64,000 bases of DNA from Adineta steineri (taxonomy: Eukaryota > Rotifera > Eurotatoria > Adinetida > Adinetidae). A program made the position numbers and the translations under genes. Positions 33,495 to 45,275 of the stretch are shown in pieces; position 1 is the first letter of the stretch; each line of letters begins with the position of its first letter. The notes below the pieces were generated by a model. That model saw only the letters and a program-made list of their open reading frames with translations. It was not told the origin of the DNA and did not search any database. The DNA lies in the NCBI GenBank assembly GCA_905250115.1, contig CAJNOI010000001.1, forward strand, positions 697,115-761,114. The letters are read 5' to 3'.

Positions 33495-34447
33495 TTACTG
33501 TGTCCAAATTCCTCCATATCTGTTATGTTGTTGTTCACTTAGTTTCTGACATGCTTTACATTGTTCTCCATTAGTGGGTCCACAATATCCATCGGTACGT
33601 ATATTGTGTGTCATTACCATTCGTCCACAATAGAATTTTGTCGGTTCTTGTGGACTACATCTAGCTGATGCTCCATCACGATTAACTAACCATCCATATG
33701 ATAAGTTTCGTTTTTTAACATCAAGTAACATACATCCTGAACAATTACAACCAGTCGATAATCCGCATTTACCATTACAACATAAACACCGTAAACCATC
33801 TAACTGACCACCACAATAAAATTTACCACTTATACCTAGACGTGCTTCTCGACCAAATTTATTTTGTGTCTGTTCAATTCGATCATCAAAAGTAGATTCA
33901 TTATTGGTTGCAGAAGCACTGCTGCCAACTACAAAAAAAAATCATACTACCATTTTCAAAACAATCATAAATATAATCCTTTACCGTTTGATTTTTTATT
34001 TTTTGTAATTTGTTTAATGTCGGTCTGTGTTTGCCATAATTTTTCATAATTATTCGTTATAAACTGTCCATGTTGTTTAGTTAAATGTTCTAGAAATAGA
34101 TTCTTTGTACATTTGAAATCTTTACATTGTGGATCAGGACAAGTTAATATTCTATAAGCACAATGAACAGTAATATGATTCGGTAAATCAGAACGACTAA
34201 TTTTAGTAGAACAACCATCATTAGGACATATTACAAGCATATCACCGATGAGGCGACGTGCAAAATAAGCAGGAGTTGTTTGAAAATTATTTGCTCGACA
34301 AAATGGACATGGTCGAACATTTTCAATACAAGATAAACAAAATAAATGATGACAACAGGATGTTTCAATAGCATTTTCTGCTGAAGCCAAATCCAAACAA
34401 ATTGCACATGTAAGTGACAGTGTTAAATTATCGTTCATATCAGTCAT
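33495..34447 (-). CDS. RING / TRAF-type zinc-finger protein with two Cys-rich C-terminal modules
   Basis: Probable E3 ubiquitin ligase of 298 residues in two exons, 34447-33985 and 33928-33495, separated by a 56-nt intron. Residues about 14-52 form a C3HC4 RING: CAICLDL ... CCHHLFCLSCIENVRPCPFC. A TRAF-type zinc finger follows (about 75-130: CPNDGC ... HITVHC ... CPDPQCKDFKC ... HLTKQH). Exon 2 carries a repeated Cys module: GKFYCGGQLDGLRCLCCNGKCG with CNCSGC, then TKFYCGRMVMTHNIRTDGYC with CGPTNGEQCKAC. The shared core is KFYCG...GxCG...C-x2-C, suggesting a small zinc- or disulfide-bound fold that I cannot name. A TATATAG acceptor-like site (34455-34454) lies six bases before the ATG. RING identity is firm; the tail module is undescribed to me. 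Confidence 0.85.
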
Positions 34448-36302
34448 ATTTATCTATATAGAAAGTTGTCTATAGGCTATCAGTCAGGGTGAAAATGACT
34501 AGTAATTTCTGTATGCAATATAAAAGTAAATATAGTGAAGGTCAAAAGACATGCACAATGAAAAACTAAAAAGTGTAATGTCAACATATGTGTCATATAA
34601 AATGCAAGACAATGAAAAAAAGAGACTTTTAATGACTCATGTTGAAGTATTTACCTTTATTATATTGAATAGAAGAAAAGTATTTTAAAAAATCAAACAA
34701 TACTACCAGAATTACTTTTTATTCTCAAAAGAGTTGATTTTCATTGTTATAGAAATATCTGTATATATATGGAGGGATGGCTGCATGTGGGTGTAAGTGT
34801 CTATGCTCTCTTACCCTCACTCATATGAAATTTACTTTCAATCTAAATAAAGTATTGCTCATCCAGTTTTATTATTGCTAAACTGAGTTATTGCTTAATT
34901 GATTATAAGTCATTGAAGAATAAAATGTTCATGTCGTTTAATTAAATAGCTAAACGAAAAAAAGGAATTATTGATCTTAATATTATCTCTCTATTTCCAT
35001 ACTGAATGTATCATCGCCATATTAATATATACAATGCTTTCTATGAATATGTCAGCAAATTCGGAAAAGAAATAAAATACGTTGATATAATTTTTTCGAC
35101 GACATTGTTATGGAAACATCCAATTAATTCCAAAACCGCTGGATAAAGGAGATGAAGTTCGTAGAATGTAATGTGCGTATCAGCAATCACGTTGAGAACG
35201 AGTAATAGTCCCTTTTGCCGTCAGGAAATTGTTTGACGAGAAGCGTTCTCTTTCTCTCATTCAGACTAGAACAATCTTTCAAACGAATCTGAGGGCTAAA
35301 CTCTATTATATTATATGAGTTCAAATTGGTATTTCATCCAACTAGTAGAAATTAAGCAAATCATACAATAGAATTCGACTAGTGCAATACAATCAGATTC
35401 AGCAATAAGAATTTGGATGTCGCATCGTATATAAATTCCACTATTCGTATGATCTTCCTAGATACATATGTTTGGAGTGACCTATTGAGCGAAGTAGAGA
35501 AATAAACAAAGAACACGTATCTTATCGAGATTCGCAGATTTTATTTTTCAATAAATCTCTTCTATTAGTTTACTTCTTATCATAAACGTATGATCACCTA
35601 TAAATAGAGGAAGAAACTGAATGGGATTGTCTTGTCTTCCAATTTTAAAAGATGAAAGTTGTTTATGTGACACTTTTCCATAATAATGACCATGTGGAAA
35701 ATTGATTATGCAATATTTTATTAAATAAATCATAATAATTCGAATATTTTGTGAAAAACAAAATGTTCTCCTCTTGTTTTCTATTTCCTTTCTAAAATAA
35801 TCGGAAGCTTAGGAACATTTCAGATTTAAATCTGACCGAGAACATTGCAAATTATTCGATTTTTGTTTTCCTTCTTTTATATAATTATTTTATCGGCGAA
35901 TATTAAATATTACCATCAACGCTTATCATAGTATTGTTTATAATGAAACTATTTACATTTAACCTTCTATTACAACAAAAGAAAATATCAATAGAATTCT
36001 ACAGCATAATCAATATCTGGATGTAGGCATGTTATAGTTATTCTTCATCACTATCCATACTCGAGTCTGTCTCGTTTATACATAAGGTTTGTGCTCTTTA
36101 TAGTTCCACGATACTAGTTCTAAGTCGTGTTCCTGTGGAATAACTTATTTTAATTTTCTTATTTATGAACATATTTATTTGATAGTTCTAACTAATCGAA
36201 TATATTAAATGAAGTGAAAAATAAAAAAGTTATAAGAAATATTAGTAATAGCAAACACATAAAATAGAAAAATAAAAATGTTTAAAGTTATAGAGAAATA
36301 AA
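34448..36302. other. Intergenic region
   Basis: About 1.9 kb without a supported gene. It includes a 20-base exact copy (35057-35076) of a segment at 22958-22977. The open frame 35548-35733 on the minus strand has no splice context or recognised product. Confidence 0.5.
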
Positions 36303-39049
36303 TTAACAAGTCTGTAATAAAATCTTTAAGTTGTCATCACCATAGTTAGCGACCGCAAAATCCAGTTTTTTATCATTGTTGAAATCACCAACAACAACAG
36401 AAAACGGAAAAGATCCATAACTAACCAAATATACTTTTGAATCTGTAAATCTACCACCACCAGATCCAAACAATATAACTACATTGCTAGCACGATAATT
36501 AGCGACAATAATATCTAATAAAGCGTCATTATTAAAATCACCATAGGCAACTGAATAAGGTTCAGCATTAATTCCAGTTGAATATATTGTTTGATTTGCA
36601 AAAGATCCATTACCAAAACCGAGAAATATACTGATATTACTATCATTAATATTACTGACAATAATATCTAATCGACTATCGTTGTTTAAATCAGCAACAG
36701 CTAAAGACCATGGACCAGAACCAGTTGCAAACGTTGTTTGATTTAAAAACGAACTATTGCCAAATCCAACAAAAATTCCAATATTATTGGTACCCGAATT
36801 CGCGACAGCAATATCCATATAAGTATCATTGTTAAAATCGCCAACAACGAATGATCGCGGAACAGACCGCTTACCCGTTATAAGTGTCATTTGGTATTGA
36901 AAACCCTTATTTACGTAACCAAAAAAAATACTTACATTGCTGCTACCATAATTAGCAACGACGATATCCAGTCGAGTGTCATTGTTAAAATCACCAACAG
37001 CTNNNNNNNNNNCAAAAGAACCATTGCCATATCCGAGAAGTACACTTACAGTGTTGTCAAAATAATTAACAGCGACGAAATCTAGTCGAGTGTCATTGTT
37101 GAAATCACCAACAGCGACAGAAGATGGGCTTGAGCCAGTTGAATATGTTTTTTGTGGTTCAAAACCTTCATCATAACCAAAAAGAATACCTGTACTTCCG
37201 GTATCATTGCTGATGATGATAACATCAAGTAGATTGTCGTTATTAAAATAAGCTACAGCAAGCGAGATTGAAGAAGAAGAGCCAGTTGAATACAGTGTTG
37301 GTTCAGAAAAACTACCATTACCAAGTCCCAGTAACATTGCTATGTTATTTGTACCTTTATTGCTGACGATTAAATCAAGTCGATTGTCTTTGTTAAAATC
37401 GCCAAGACCAATAGAATATGGTGAAGAAGTATTAAGCGAGTATGTTGTTTGACTTGTAAAAATGCCGTTAATGTTACCGAGAAGTACACCGACATTGTTA
37501 GCTCCATGATTAGCGACAGCAATATCTAATAAACTATCATCATTAAAATGACCAACGATGAGTGAATATGGGTGTGAATTAATACCAGTAGAAAATATTT
37601 GTTGATATGAAAAGGTTCTGTTGCCATTTGCAATGAGTATAGCTATATTATTTGTACCATAATTGGCAGTAGCAAGATCTAAATAATTATCATTGTTAAA
37701 ATCTGCACTGATAACCGAGAATGGTGAAGAGTCATAGCCAGTTGAATATGTCATCGGATGTGCAAAACGTCCATCTCCATATCCATGAAATATGCTAATA
37801 CTATCGGTTCCATAATTAGCAGTAATAATATCGTACGATGTGTCATTATCGAGATCAGCTATATGTATCCAAATTGGACGGGATGAACCAGTTGAGATCA
37901 CTGTTTTATTGATGAAAGAGCCGTTTCCAAATCCAAGAAATATACCGATGCTATTAGTACCGAAATATGCGACAGCAATATCCGAGTGATAATCGTTGTT
38001 AAAATCACCGATTGCTACCGGGTATGGAGCAGAATATAAACCGGTCGAATACGTCATGTTGCTTCCAAAACCACCGTTATTATATCCAAGGAATACAGAT
38101 ATACTATCAACGAGATGATTGGCAACAACAATATCGACCAAATCGTCTTCGTCGAAATTGCCAACGGCAACAGATCGAGGCCCAAAGTTATATTCAATTG
38201 GGTTTTGAGGAGTTTGTATAAACTTCAACTCACAATTTTGGACTAAATAAACAAGATAAATAATGTAAAATGGAATAAGTTGTTATTATGTAATTATTCT
38301 TATTGAATTCATAAAATCTCATGTAGTTTTTGAGCGCTCAAGTATTAAGTAGATGACATGTATACTTATTCACTTTTTTCCATTTATTATAAAATTGTTT
38401 AAAAAAAACGCGTTGTTTTGATGTAAGAAGAAATGATATTAGTATCTCAAAAGGATGGAATCAAATGAATATTAGTTTTATTGTGTGACGATAATCACAA
38501 ACAACATACAGAATATAATAAGATATTTATCGACTGATGAAAACTCTTCTTCCTCAAAGAAATACACTAGTTCTATTTATTATTTTATCATACTATTTCT
38601 TTGAAGAGAAAAGTTCTATAAAATAATATAATAAATCAAAATAAATTTATATCATATATTTAATTGGTATATGAAGAAAAAGCAAAACGTACCTTTTGAT
38701 TTCGGAGAAGTCAGACAAACAATCAATATACTTGTGACCATTGTTAGAATTGTGAAGAGAGCAAATGCACCTACAGCCGTTGCAGTTCGATGTTTTGACC
38801 AACACGATTGTTTCCTAATAAAAATACATTCTATATATATTATGAGGCTTGAAATGAAAAGAAAATGACATACAAAGGTGTTGAAGTTAGTGACAACTTC
38901 TTTATTTTCTTAGTAACATCGACAGATTCTGCTGCATTAGACTGATTTTGTACTGAATTCTCATGTTGCGCATTGTTCAAGTGAATATCTTGCTCGGTAA
39001 ATGAATGCCTAAGCCTGATAGCCCCATTATCCACAGATTTTTCGTTCAT
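36303..39049 (-). CDS. Type II membrane-anchored FG-GAP/VCBS repeat protein
   Basis: Three coding exons, 39049-38874, 38814-38693 and 38242-36303 (745 residues as assembled). The N-terminal ~60 residues are hydrophilic; exon 2 encodes a transmembrane segment (TAVGAFALFTILTMV then TSILIVCL) after a basic KHR, predicting a type II anchor. The rest is a tandem array of 13 recognisable FG-GAP units of about 50 residues, each with a Ca-binding-like loop (VGDFNNDTRLD, IGDFNNDY, VADLNNDS) followed by NYGTNNI...LGYGNGSF and many N-glycosylation sites. Such blades fold into a calcium-binding beta-propeller, usually extracellular and adhesive. An assembly gap sits between units 8 and 9. These arrays resemble bacterial VCBS proteins; transfer is possible but the gene has spliceosomal introns. 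Two upstream noncoding exons are proposed separately. Confidence 0.9.
37003..37012. other. Assembly gap (10 N) inside the FG-GAP array
   Basis: Ten N lie between two near-identical repeat copies (TCGAGTGTCATTGTT at 36972 and 37087). Neighbouring repeats are about 150 nt apart but these are only about 115 nt apart including the N, so at least about 35 nt beyond the N10 is missing and possibly whole repeat units. The frame stays open across it by chance. Confidence 0.95.
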
Positions 39050-39112
39050 CTATAGTAAAATAATCATATTTAACAAAAGACAGTTTTTTAGAACAAATTT
39101 TCTATCAATTAC

Positions 39113-39152
39113 CTTTTGTATTATTGATTATGTCCTCTGAACGTAGAAAATC
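39113..39152 (-). other. Proposed 5' UTR exon of the FG-GAP gene
   Basis: On the minus strand a TTTTCAG acceptor ends at 39153 and a CAAAAG|GTAATT donor lies at 39113/39112. The following 63-nt interval ends in TATAG directly before the ATG at 39049. The exon has an in-frame stop, so it is noncoding. A further donor, AGAG|GTAAGT at 39917/39916, may end an upstream leader exon. Confidence 0.5.
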
Positions 39153-42101
39153 TGAAAATTCTTGATAAATAAGAAAATTTCTAAAAGAATAGATAAACTA
39201 ATGTAAAAATTTAAATATAGAATATTAAATGTCAGAAAAATTTATCTGCCAATTGTTCTTAATCGACAGAGAAAAATTTAAACTATCTCGAACGGATACA
39301 ATAGTTGAAATAATTTGAGCCTTATCATAAATTAAAACGTACAAGATAAATAAATATTAAAAATATGTATGTAGAAAATAGTTTGAGCCGATATATAACT
39401 TCTTTTTTCTCGAACTGACTTGATTAACTTAACTACTTTTGGGTACCCTTAAGTAATTGGTCAAATTAAAAAGCTGTACTAACATCCTTTTAAATGATCT
39501 CGTTGTCTTCTTGATTTATTTATTTGTTCATCAAATGGTAATAAGAAATGATTTTATTATAACTTAAGGCTTTGATATAAATTACTTCGATCGATCATTT
39601 TGATTTCATGGGTTATAATTTGATGTTACTCCTCAGTTTTAGTTTCCATGGTTTTGTATGTAACTAATAAAATTGATAATCACTAGAAAAGACAGTTAGC
39701 GGTAGTTTCTTTCCAACAAAAAAACAGGAAAAATGGTATATGAAACCAAAACGAAATGAAGATTGAAAAAAAAATAGATAAAAATGTATTGTCCTATAAA
39801 AAATATAAGCTAGTACTTTACAAACAGTAATAGTTAATTATTCTCAAATGCTTTGACGAAGAATATTTATTTCAGTTTTAAACAAAAATAAAGTATAAAA
39901 AAAGGATGGTACTTACCTCTGTTTGATATTACAGTATGTGTATCGTTTACTTTTTCGTCTGAGTATTTATTCTCACTGATCAATAAGATTATTATCTAAT
40001 GGATACCTTTTTTTTTTATATATGTTGAGTCATTGTGCGACTGAAATATATATATAAAATATTTTACTGACGAAATAAATAACGTCAAAACAACATTATA
40101 GTCATGTAAATCCTACGAATAAGATTTAAAATCATTTGACAATTGGATGCACATATATAATGCATACGATTATCTTTATAATATCGACAAAGAATAAAAT
40201 GACAAGATTAATTGCTTCGGAATAAAAAAAATACATACATTCTAATGAAAGGAATTTGATTTTTCATTGTTTTATCTTATGTATAGGCGTTTCCCCATCA
40301 ATCACATTTGTGATGAGATACAGATACATACAAAACAAGTAAAAAAATGTAATTGCGAAACAGATTAATATTATTTTGTTGACGATCATTTTTATAATCA
40401 AGTGAATACAGTAGACAACTGCATTTCAAGTACCATTGTAAATTGTCAAGTCATTCAGTTACATCCATTTGTAAATACTCTGAAAATTTAAGGATTAATT
40501 TATTAGGTTTCCAATGATCATCGAAATGTTTTACATTAGCAGCAAATGTCAATAAATAAAAAGTATCTATAAGAATTTAATTCTTTACTACTTTTTTTTG
40601 AAAAAACGAATATAACAGATAATAACCGAAATGAAAAACTGAAGAAAATCACAAATTAAAGTTTAATAACAATTCAACAATCATCCATCTTTTTATAAAA
40701 ATTTTCAATAGTTGTTAAATGTTCATACCAATGATAAGTATTCCCTTTAAATTATTTCAACTTTTTTTTTCTTCCGATAGAGATTATCGTTCACTTTTTC
40801 TTTAAGCATATATTTTTACTGATCGGCAAGGTAACAATATTATCTGTAAATTTGTTTGGATATATATCTTATGAAAGATAAGATGGCAGAGTCATTTTTA
40901 GATATAATTTTTTGTACATTAATATAGATGGTGAGTGTTTTCCACATTTTGGATAATATGTAAAGAAATTTGATTGAATTAACACTGAAAATAAGTAGAT
41001 ATTTCTTCATTACAAATTTAACTAATAAATAATATAAAAATCTATATTTATTCTTAATAAATGCAACTACTAATACTTAGATATTTAATTTATTTCATCT
41101 GAATTTTTCTTTTCGCCGATTAATGAAGAAATCATTTCATTAACAAACCTTTTTTTTATTTAAATAATACGCACATTGTTTAAGACGTATATCATTAATG
41201 AATGAAACAATATGAAAAACAACAACATTACTTCGATTTAGTAACGACAGAATATATGCATGTGCATACATGCTTCAATAGTTTATTATGAAGACACACA
41301 CAAGAGAAGCAAAGAAAATGTCGTTCTATAGTATCAACGTGGCGTCTCCTCTTTTTTTTACCGTTAATTATTATGAGTTACACGTTGAAAAAAAGGTAAT
41401 TTTGTAATAAATACGAAAAGAAATTATTTTCGATTTTTGAATGTTTATTTTATTGTGTGAAATCGAATATTATACTTAAATTATTTATAGAGTAATAAGA
41501 GAAAATATTTTTCCTATTAATTTAATTTTAAACGTTAACAATTAATGAAATTAAACGAAAAAATATCTGCTTTTACTTTTTAATATATAGCAAACATTTT
41601 CCTATTGTATTTTTCAAATTAATGATCTGAAAAATCTCTGTTCAGTTCTAATGTCAGTTTTCTTCTCGAAGCCCAGAAATTTTTTTACTGTCCGAATATT
41701 TTCTTGTAAAAATATCAATGTCAAAAATATTGAAATAAACTCAGGACGACTTCAAATTTCCTACCTCCAATTACCCTTTAATCAAACTTTATAGAAAAAA
41801 AATATTTGTCGTAAAATACCTTCGTTTTTACTAAAAAAATTTCAAAAAAACTAACAAAATATTTAGATTTTTCACCCCCGATTACCACTGGTGAAGATTT
41901 TTCAAATGCATCGCGCTCAGATTTCATTGGTTTTTAAAGTGCTGATTATAAATTTTACTTAGTAGAAATCAACTTAGCATTTATAAATTTTTACTTTGCG
42001 CGGTTTTGAAAATGTTTCTAAATTTTAACTAAACTCACATAAACCTATTTATTTAATTTAAAACTAGAAAAAAAGACCCAAACACCTTAACAATATTGAA
42101 A
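39153..42101. other. Intergenic region between FG-GAP and cyclophilin genes
   Basis: About 2.9 kb, very AT-rich, with no supported coding sequence. It probably contains the promoter and a leader exon of the FG-GAP gene (donor at 39917). The right part (41640-42000) is somewhat less AT-rich but has no open frame of note. Confidence 0.5.
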
Positions 42102-42957
42102 CTAAGCAACTATAATATCTTCATTAGAACTAAGATCTTCCAAAGTAAGATCATATCGTTTTTCTACTTCAGTAGCTGAACCATGAACAATACCAACATA
42201 TTTTTTTGGTATTGATGTACCAGGATATGTTTCTATTTCTCCAATTTCATGAATGAAATCAATACCCTGAAGAACACGACCAAAAACAACATGATGTCCA
42301 TCAAGCCAACGAGATGGTACTAAAGTAACAAACCATTGTGAACCATTTGTATCTTTTCCATGACTTAACAAAACAGAAACAAGGTAAATTATAAAAATGA
42401 AATTTATTCTATGCTTACTTTGCCATTGAAACCCATCCAGCTGATCTATGACTAAGACGAAAATTCTCATCGACAAATTTTGTTCCATAAATACTTGTAC
42501 CTAAATCAAAATTTTCAATTTTTTTCTTTTCTTGATATGAATACTCACTTCCTGTACCATCACGATTCAGAAAATCACCTGTTTGAATGCAAAAATCTCG
42601 TACAACACGATGAATTGGTACATCATTATATGTAAAATTGATCTAGAATTTATATGAAATAAAATAACTGGTTATTTATAATCATGTTATACTTACATTA
42701 CTACGAACGACACCATTCGTGATCGTAACAAAATTTAAAACGGTCATAGGAACAATTTCACCAAAAAGTCCAATAATAACTTTTCCTTCAGATAAAATTT
42801 CATCTGTTTCAGCATTTTCTTTAATAACAATATTAAATACAGCTTCATGTGTAATTCGATAATGTTTTGGAGCACTGTTGTCAGGTGTATCACTAACTAT
42901 TCCATTTAATAAACATAGTAAAGTAACAATGGTAAGGATAAATTGTTTCATCATCAT
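42102..42957 (-). CDS. Secretory-pathway cyclophilin (peptidyl-prolyl isomerase)
   Basis: Cyclophilin-type PPIase of 232 residues in four exons: 42957-42697, 42642-42549, 42500-42419 and 42363-42102. The N terminus [20 protein letters not shown] is a signal peptide, placing it in the ER or secreted, as for cyclophilin B. Active-site residues of the family are visible: Arg in PIHRVV, Phe and Gln in [26 protein letters not shown], the NGSQWF segment (Trp where most have Phe, the next Phe kept), and Trp and His in [11 protein letters not shown]. There is no KDEL-type tail, and the C terminus is extended and acidic ([12 protein letters not shown]), so it differs from PPIB. Catalytic activity is likely. 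Confidence 0.9.
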
Positions 42958-43216
42958 GATTGATATTTTGTATGATACTCTTTGATTTCTAACTCTATTA
43001 TATATATACTGATTTAATTACATATTTGCAAGTCAAATTAAAAGATCTATGACCATCTGTGACTATATTTTCCTACGTGGCTCTTATGCCACGTCAACAC
43101 AACACCAGGTATCATTTCTTTTTTTTTGAAATTTCCATATAAATATATTCAGAATTCTAAGTAGGCATCAATAATATAATGCGAAGAATAATTTTTAATA
43201 AGAATCAGCCACATCA

Positions 43217-43888
43217 TCAATCATTTGACCATACAAAATAATATCCAACGAAGAAAATAAGTATTAGCCAAAGAGATATAGTTCGATAAAAATTTGATAT
43301 TCGAATTTTTTCTTTTTTATACTGATTTGTTGTTTTTATTGAAATTTGTTTTTTTTCTTGAAACTTTGAATTAATTTCAATCAACAGAAATTGAATTTCT
43401 TCATGTAATTTCTTTAAATTAGTAAATAAATCAATACGTAAATAAATAAATCGATTAGTTAATTCAAAATTTGTACATAGTTGACGATATTGTATACATA
43501 ATATACAAGTTATACTTATTTTATGTAAATAATAAAATATATTTCTATAATATTTATTTCCATGATTAATAAAATAATTTAAATGATTTAAATCTTCATA
43601 AAAATCATTTAATATATTATTCGAATAATTAATCGTTAGATATTTACGTAAAAGATAATGAAAGATATTTGAATAAATTTTAAAAAAATAATTTTTATAA
43701 TAAAGATTTAAATCATTAATTATTATTGAAAAATGTTCAAGGATTAAGAAATATTTTCTTGATGGAATCGGATATGATGAAGAAAATTTTGTAAATTGAC
43801 ATTCAAATTTATATAATTGATTTAGAAAAAGATTTGTTTCTATACATAAATGAATAATTTGTGATAGGCAATAATTTAAATCATCCAT
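43217..43888 (-). CDS. Orphan tail-anchored protein
   Basis: Single-exon ORF of 223 residues, starting MDDLNYCLSQIIHLC. It is rich in Asn, Tyr, Ile and Leu, with helical stretches, a Lys-rich segment near 185-198, and one C-terminal hydrophobic helix (about 204-219, ISLWLILIFFVGYYFVW) followed by only SND. That arrangement predicts a tail-anchored protein of the ER or outer mitochondrial membrane facing the cytosol, as in SNAREs, but no SNARE heptads were recognised. Codon use agrees with its neighbours, supporting a real gene. No family recognised. Confidence 0.6.
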   Translation of the reverse strand: MDDLNYCLSQIIHLCIETNLFLNQLYKFECQFTKFSSSYPIPSRKYFLILEHFSIIINDLNLYYKNYFFKIYSNIFHYLLRKYLTINYSNNILNDFYEDLNHLNYFINHGNKYYRNIFYYLHKISITCILCIQYRQLCTNFELTNRFIYLRIDLFTNLKKLHEEIQFLLIEINSKFQEKKQISIKTTNQYKKEKIRISNFYRTISLWLILIFFVGYYFVWSND

Positions 43889-44095
43889 AGATATTGATCT
43901 GGCGCTAGGATTTATAATTAATTGCTATTTTTTTTCTTTGGTTTTTATTTTATTAGGGTAATGAAGAAAAAAAAGTTACAGAAGGAATAGAGAAAATAAT
44001 TTCGACCGGGAAAACAATCGAATGTAACGTTTAAAATCCAACTACGGGAACTAGGAAAGTGCAAGCTGCTTGACATATTTCATTTTTATTGTGTT

Positions 44096-44769
44096 TTAGA
44101 GGGCTAAAAGAAAAGAAAATCAAATTAAAAAATAAATAATATAGTTAAATAGAAATTATTCGCTTACCGTTAGCACCTTGGAAACGTTGACATTCCTTTA
44201 GAAGAAGAAAATAAAATAAAATAAAATTTATTTCTAAGATATATTTACTTTTAATGCTTCCCAAAATCCTTGACATTGTGTCGAATCTCCACCAGCTGTA
44301 TCAAGACATTTCATGAATTCTTTTTGATATAAATTACATCGTTCAGCTGTATATCGTTCATTTGGTGCTTGATAGAGTGGTTGAGCATTTGGACCAGCTT
44401 CTTGGACAGCTGGTTGATCAGAACCACGAGATCCACCTAATATTTATGGAAAAATAAATATCATTGCATCATCTAATGTTTTCGAAATTTTACCAGTAAG
44501 AGCATGACCGATTGTGTGACCAACAGCAGAGCCAATAGCTACACCACCTGCGGTGGCAGCCATTTGACCAAATAAACCAGGTCCACGTCCTTGTGGTGCC
44601 ATAACTGGTGCTGGTGCAGATGGAGGTGGGTGTGCAACAGCACGGGGTGGAGGTGGAGGAGGAGCACTAAAAATAATTTTATATATATTCACAAATATAA
44701 AACATTTAATAGATAAACATACCGAGAAGGAGAAGATGAACGCATACCACCACCGGATCGACGAGGCAT
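44096..44769 (-). CDS. CHCHD2: CHCHD2/CHCHD10-type twin CX9C mitochondrial protein
   Basis: Five exons: 44769-44723, 44666-44494, 44436-44249, 44195-44168 and 44103-44096, giving 147 residues, the normal size. The N terminus is [16 protein letters not shown] with a proline-rich stretch, then the conserved hydrophobic glycine-rich segment [25 protein letters not shown]. The C-terminal CHCH domain has two exact C-x9-C pairs ([11 protein letters not shown] and [11 protein letters not shown]). These proteins enter the intermembrane space by the MIA40 route, bind MICOS and cytochrome oxidase, and in vertebrates CHCHD2 also acts as a nuclear regulator of COX4I2. Rotifers probably have one gene for CHCHD2 and CHCHD10; which name applies is open. 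The last exon encodes only the final two and a half codons. Confidence 0.93.
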
Positions 44770-45275
44770 TTTTATATTATATAAATAAGTAGATATGAAG
44801 AAAAATCTATAAAATGAAATGTATTGATTATTGATTCCTATATATATATATATGCATAAATCTTTCTGTACAAGTCACATGAGTAAAATGAACTACTAAG
44901 TGCAAAACATTCGTCTGATGATGCAATGAGAACTCTTCCAATCCTGATTCATGTATCCATCTGATTTGATCTATCTATATATCCATAGATTGTATTTCTA
45001 TTTGTTTATTTACTAGAATGTTCTTTACCCTTTTCTTCATGTTTATAAAATATTTCAAGTAATTATATTAAAAAAATACAGAAAAATTACTTTTATTTAA
45101 CAGAAAATTTGTTAGAATAAAATATATTATTTCAAACATAATTCTTCATCAGAGAGGTATATATCTGAATTTTGATTGGTTATAAAATCCATATGGTTTT
45201 CATTTTGTGGTAAAATTTAAATGTAATAAAAAGAAAAGAATTTCTTTACACAATAAAAAAAATAGAAATACAAGG
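44770..45275. promoter_or_regulatory. Divergent promoter interval CHCHD2 / NUP160
   Basis: These 506 bp lie between divergent start codons. A (TA)n run is present near 44840. No specific factor site was recognised. Confidence 0.45.

Noticed and set aside
35548-35733. 61-codon minus-strand ORF
   Set aside because: Looks mildly coding-like but has no start context, partner exon or recognised motif.
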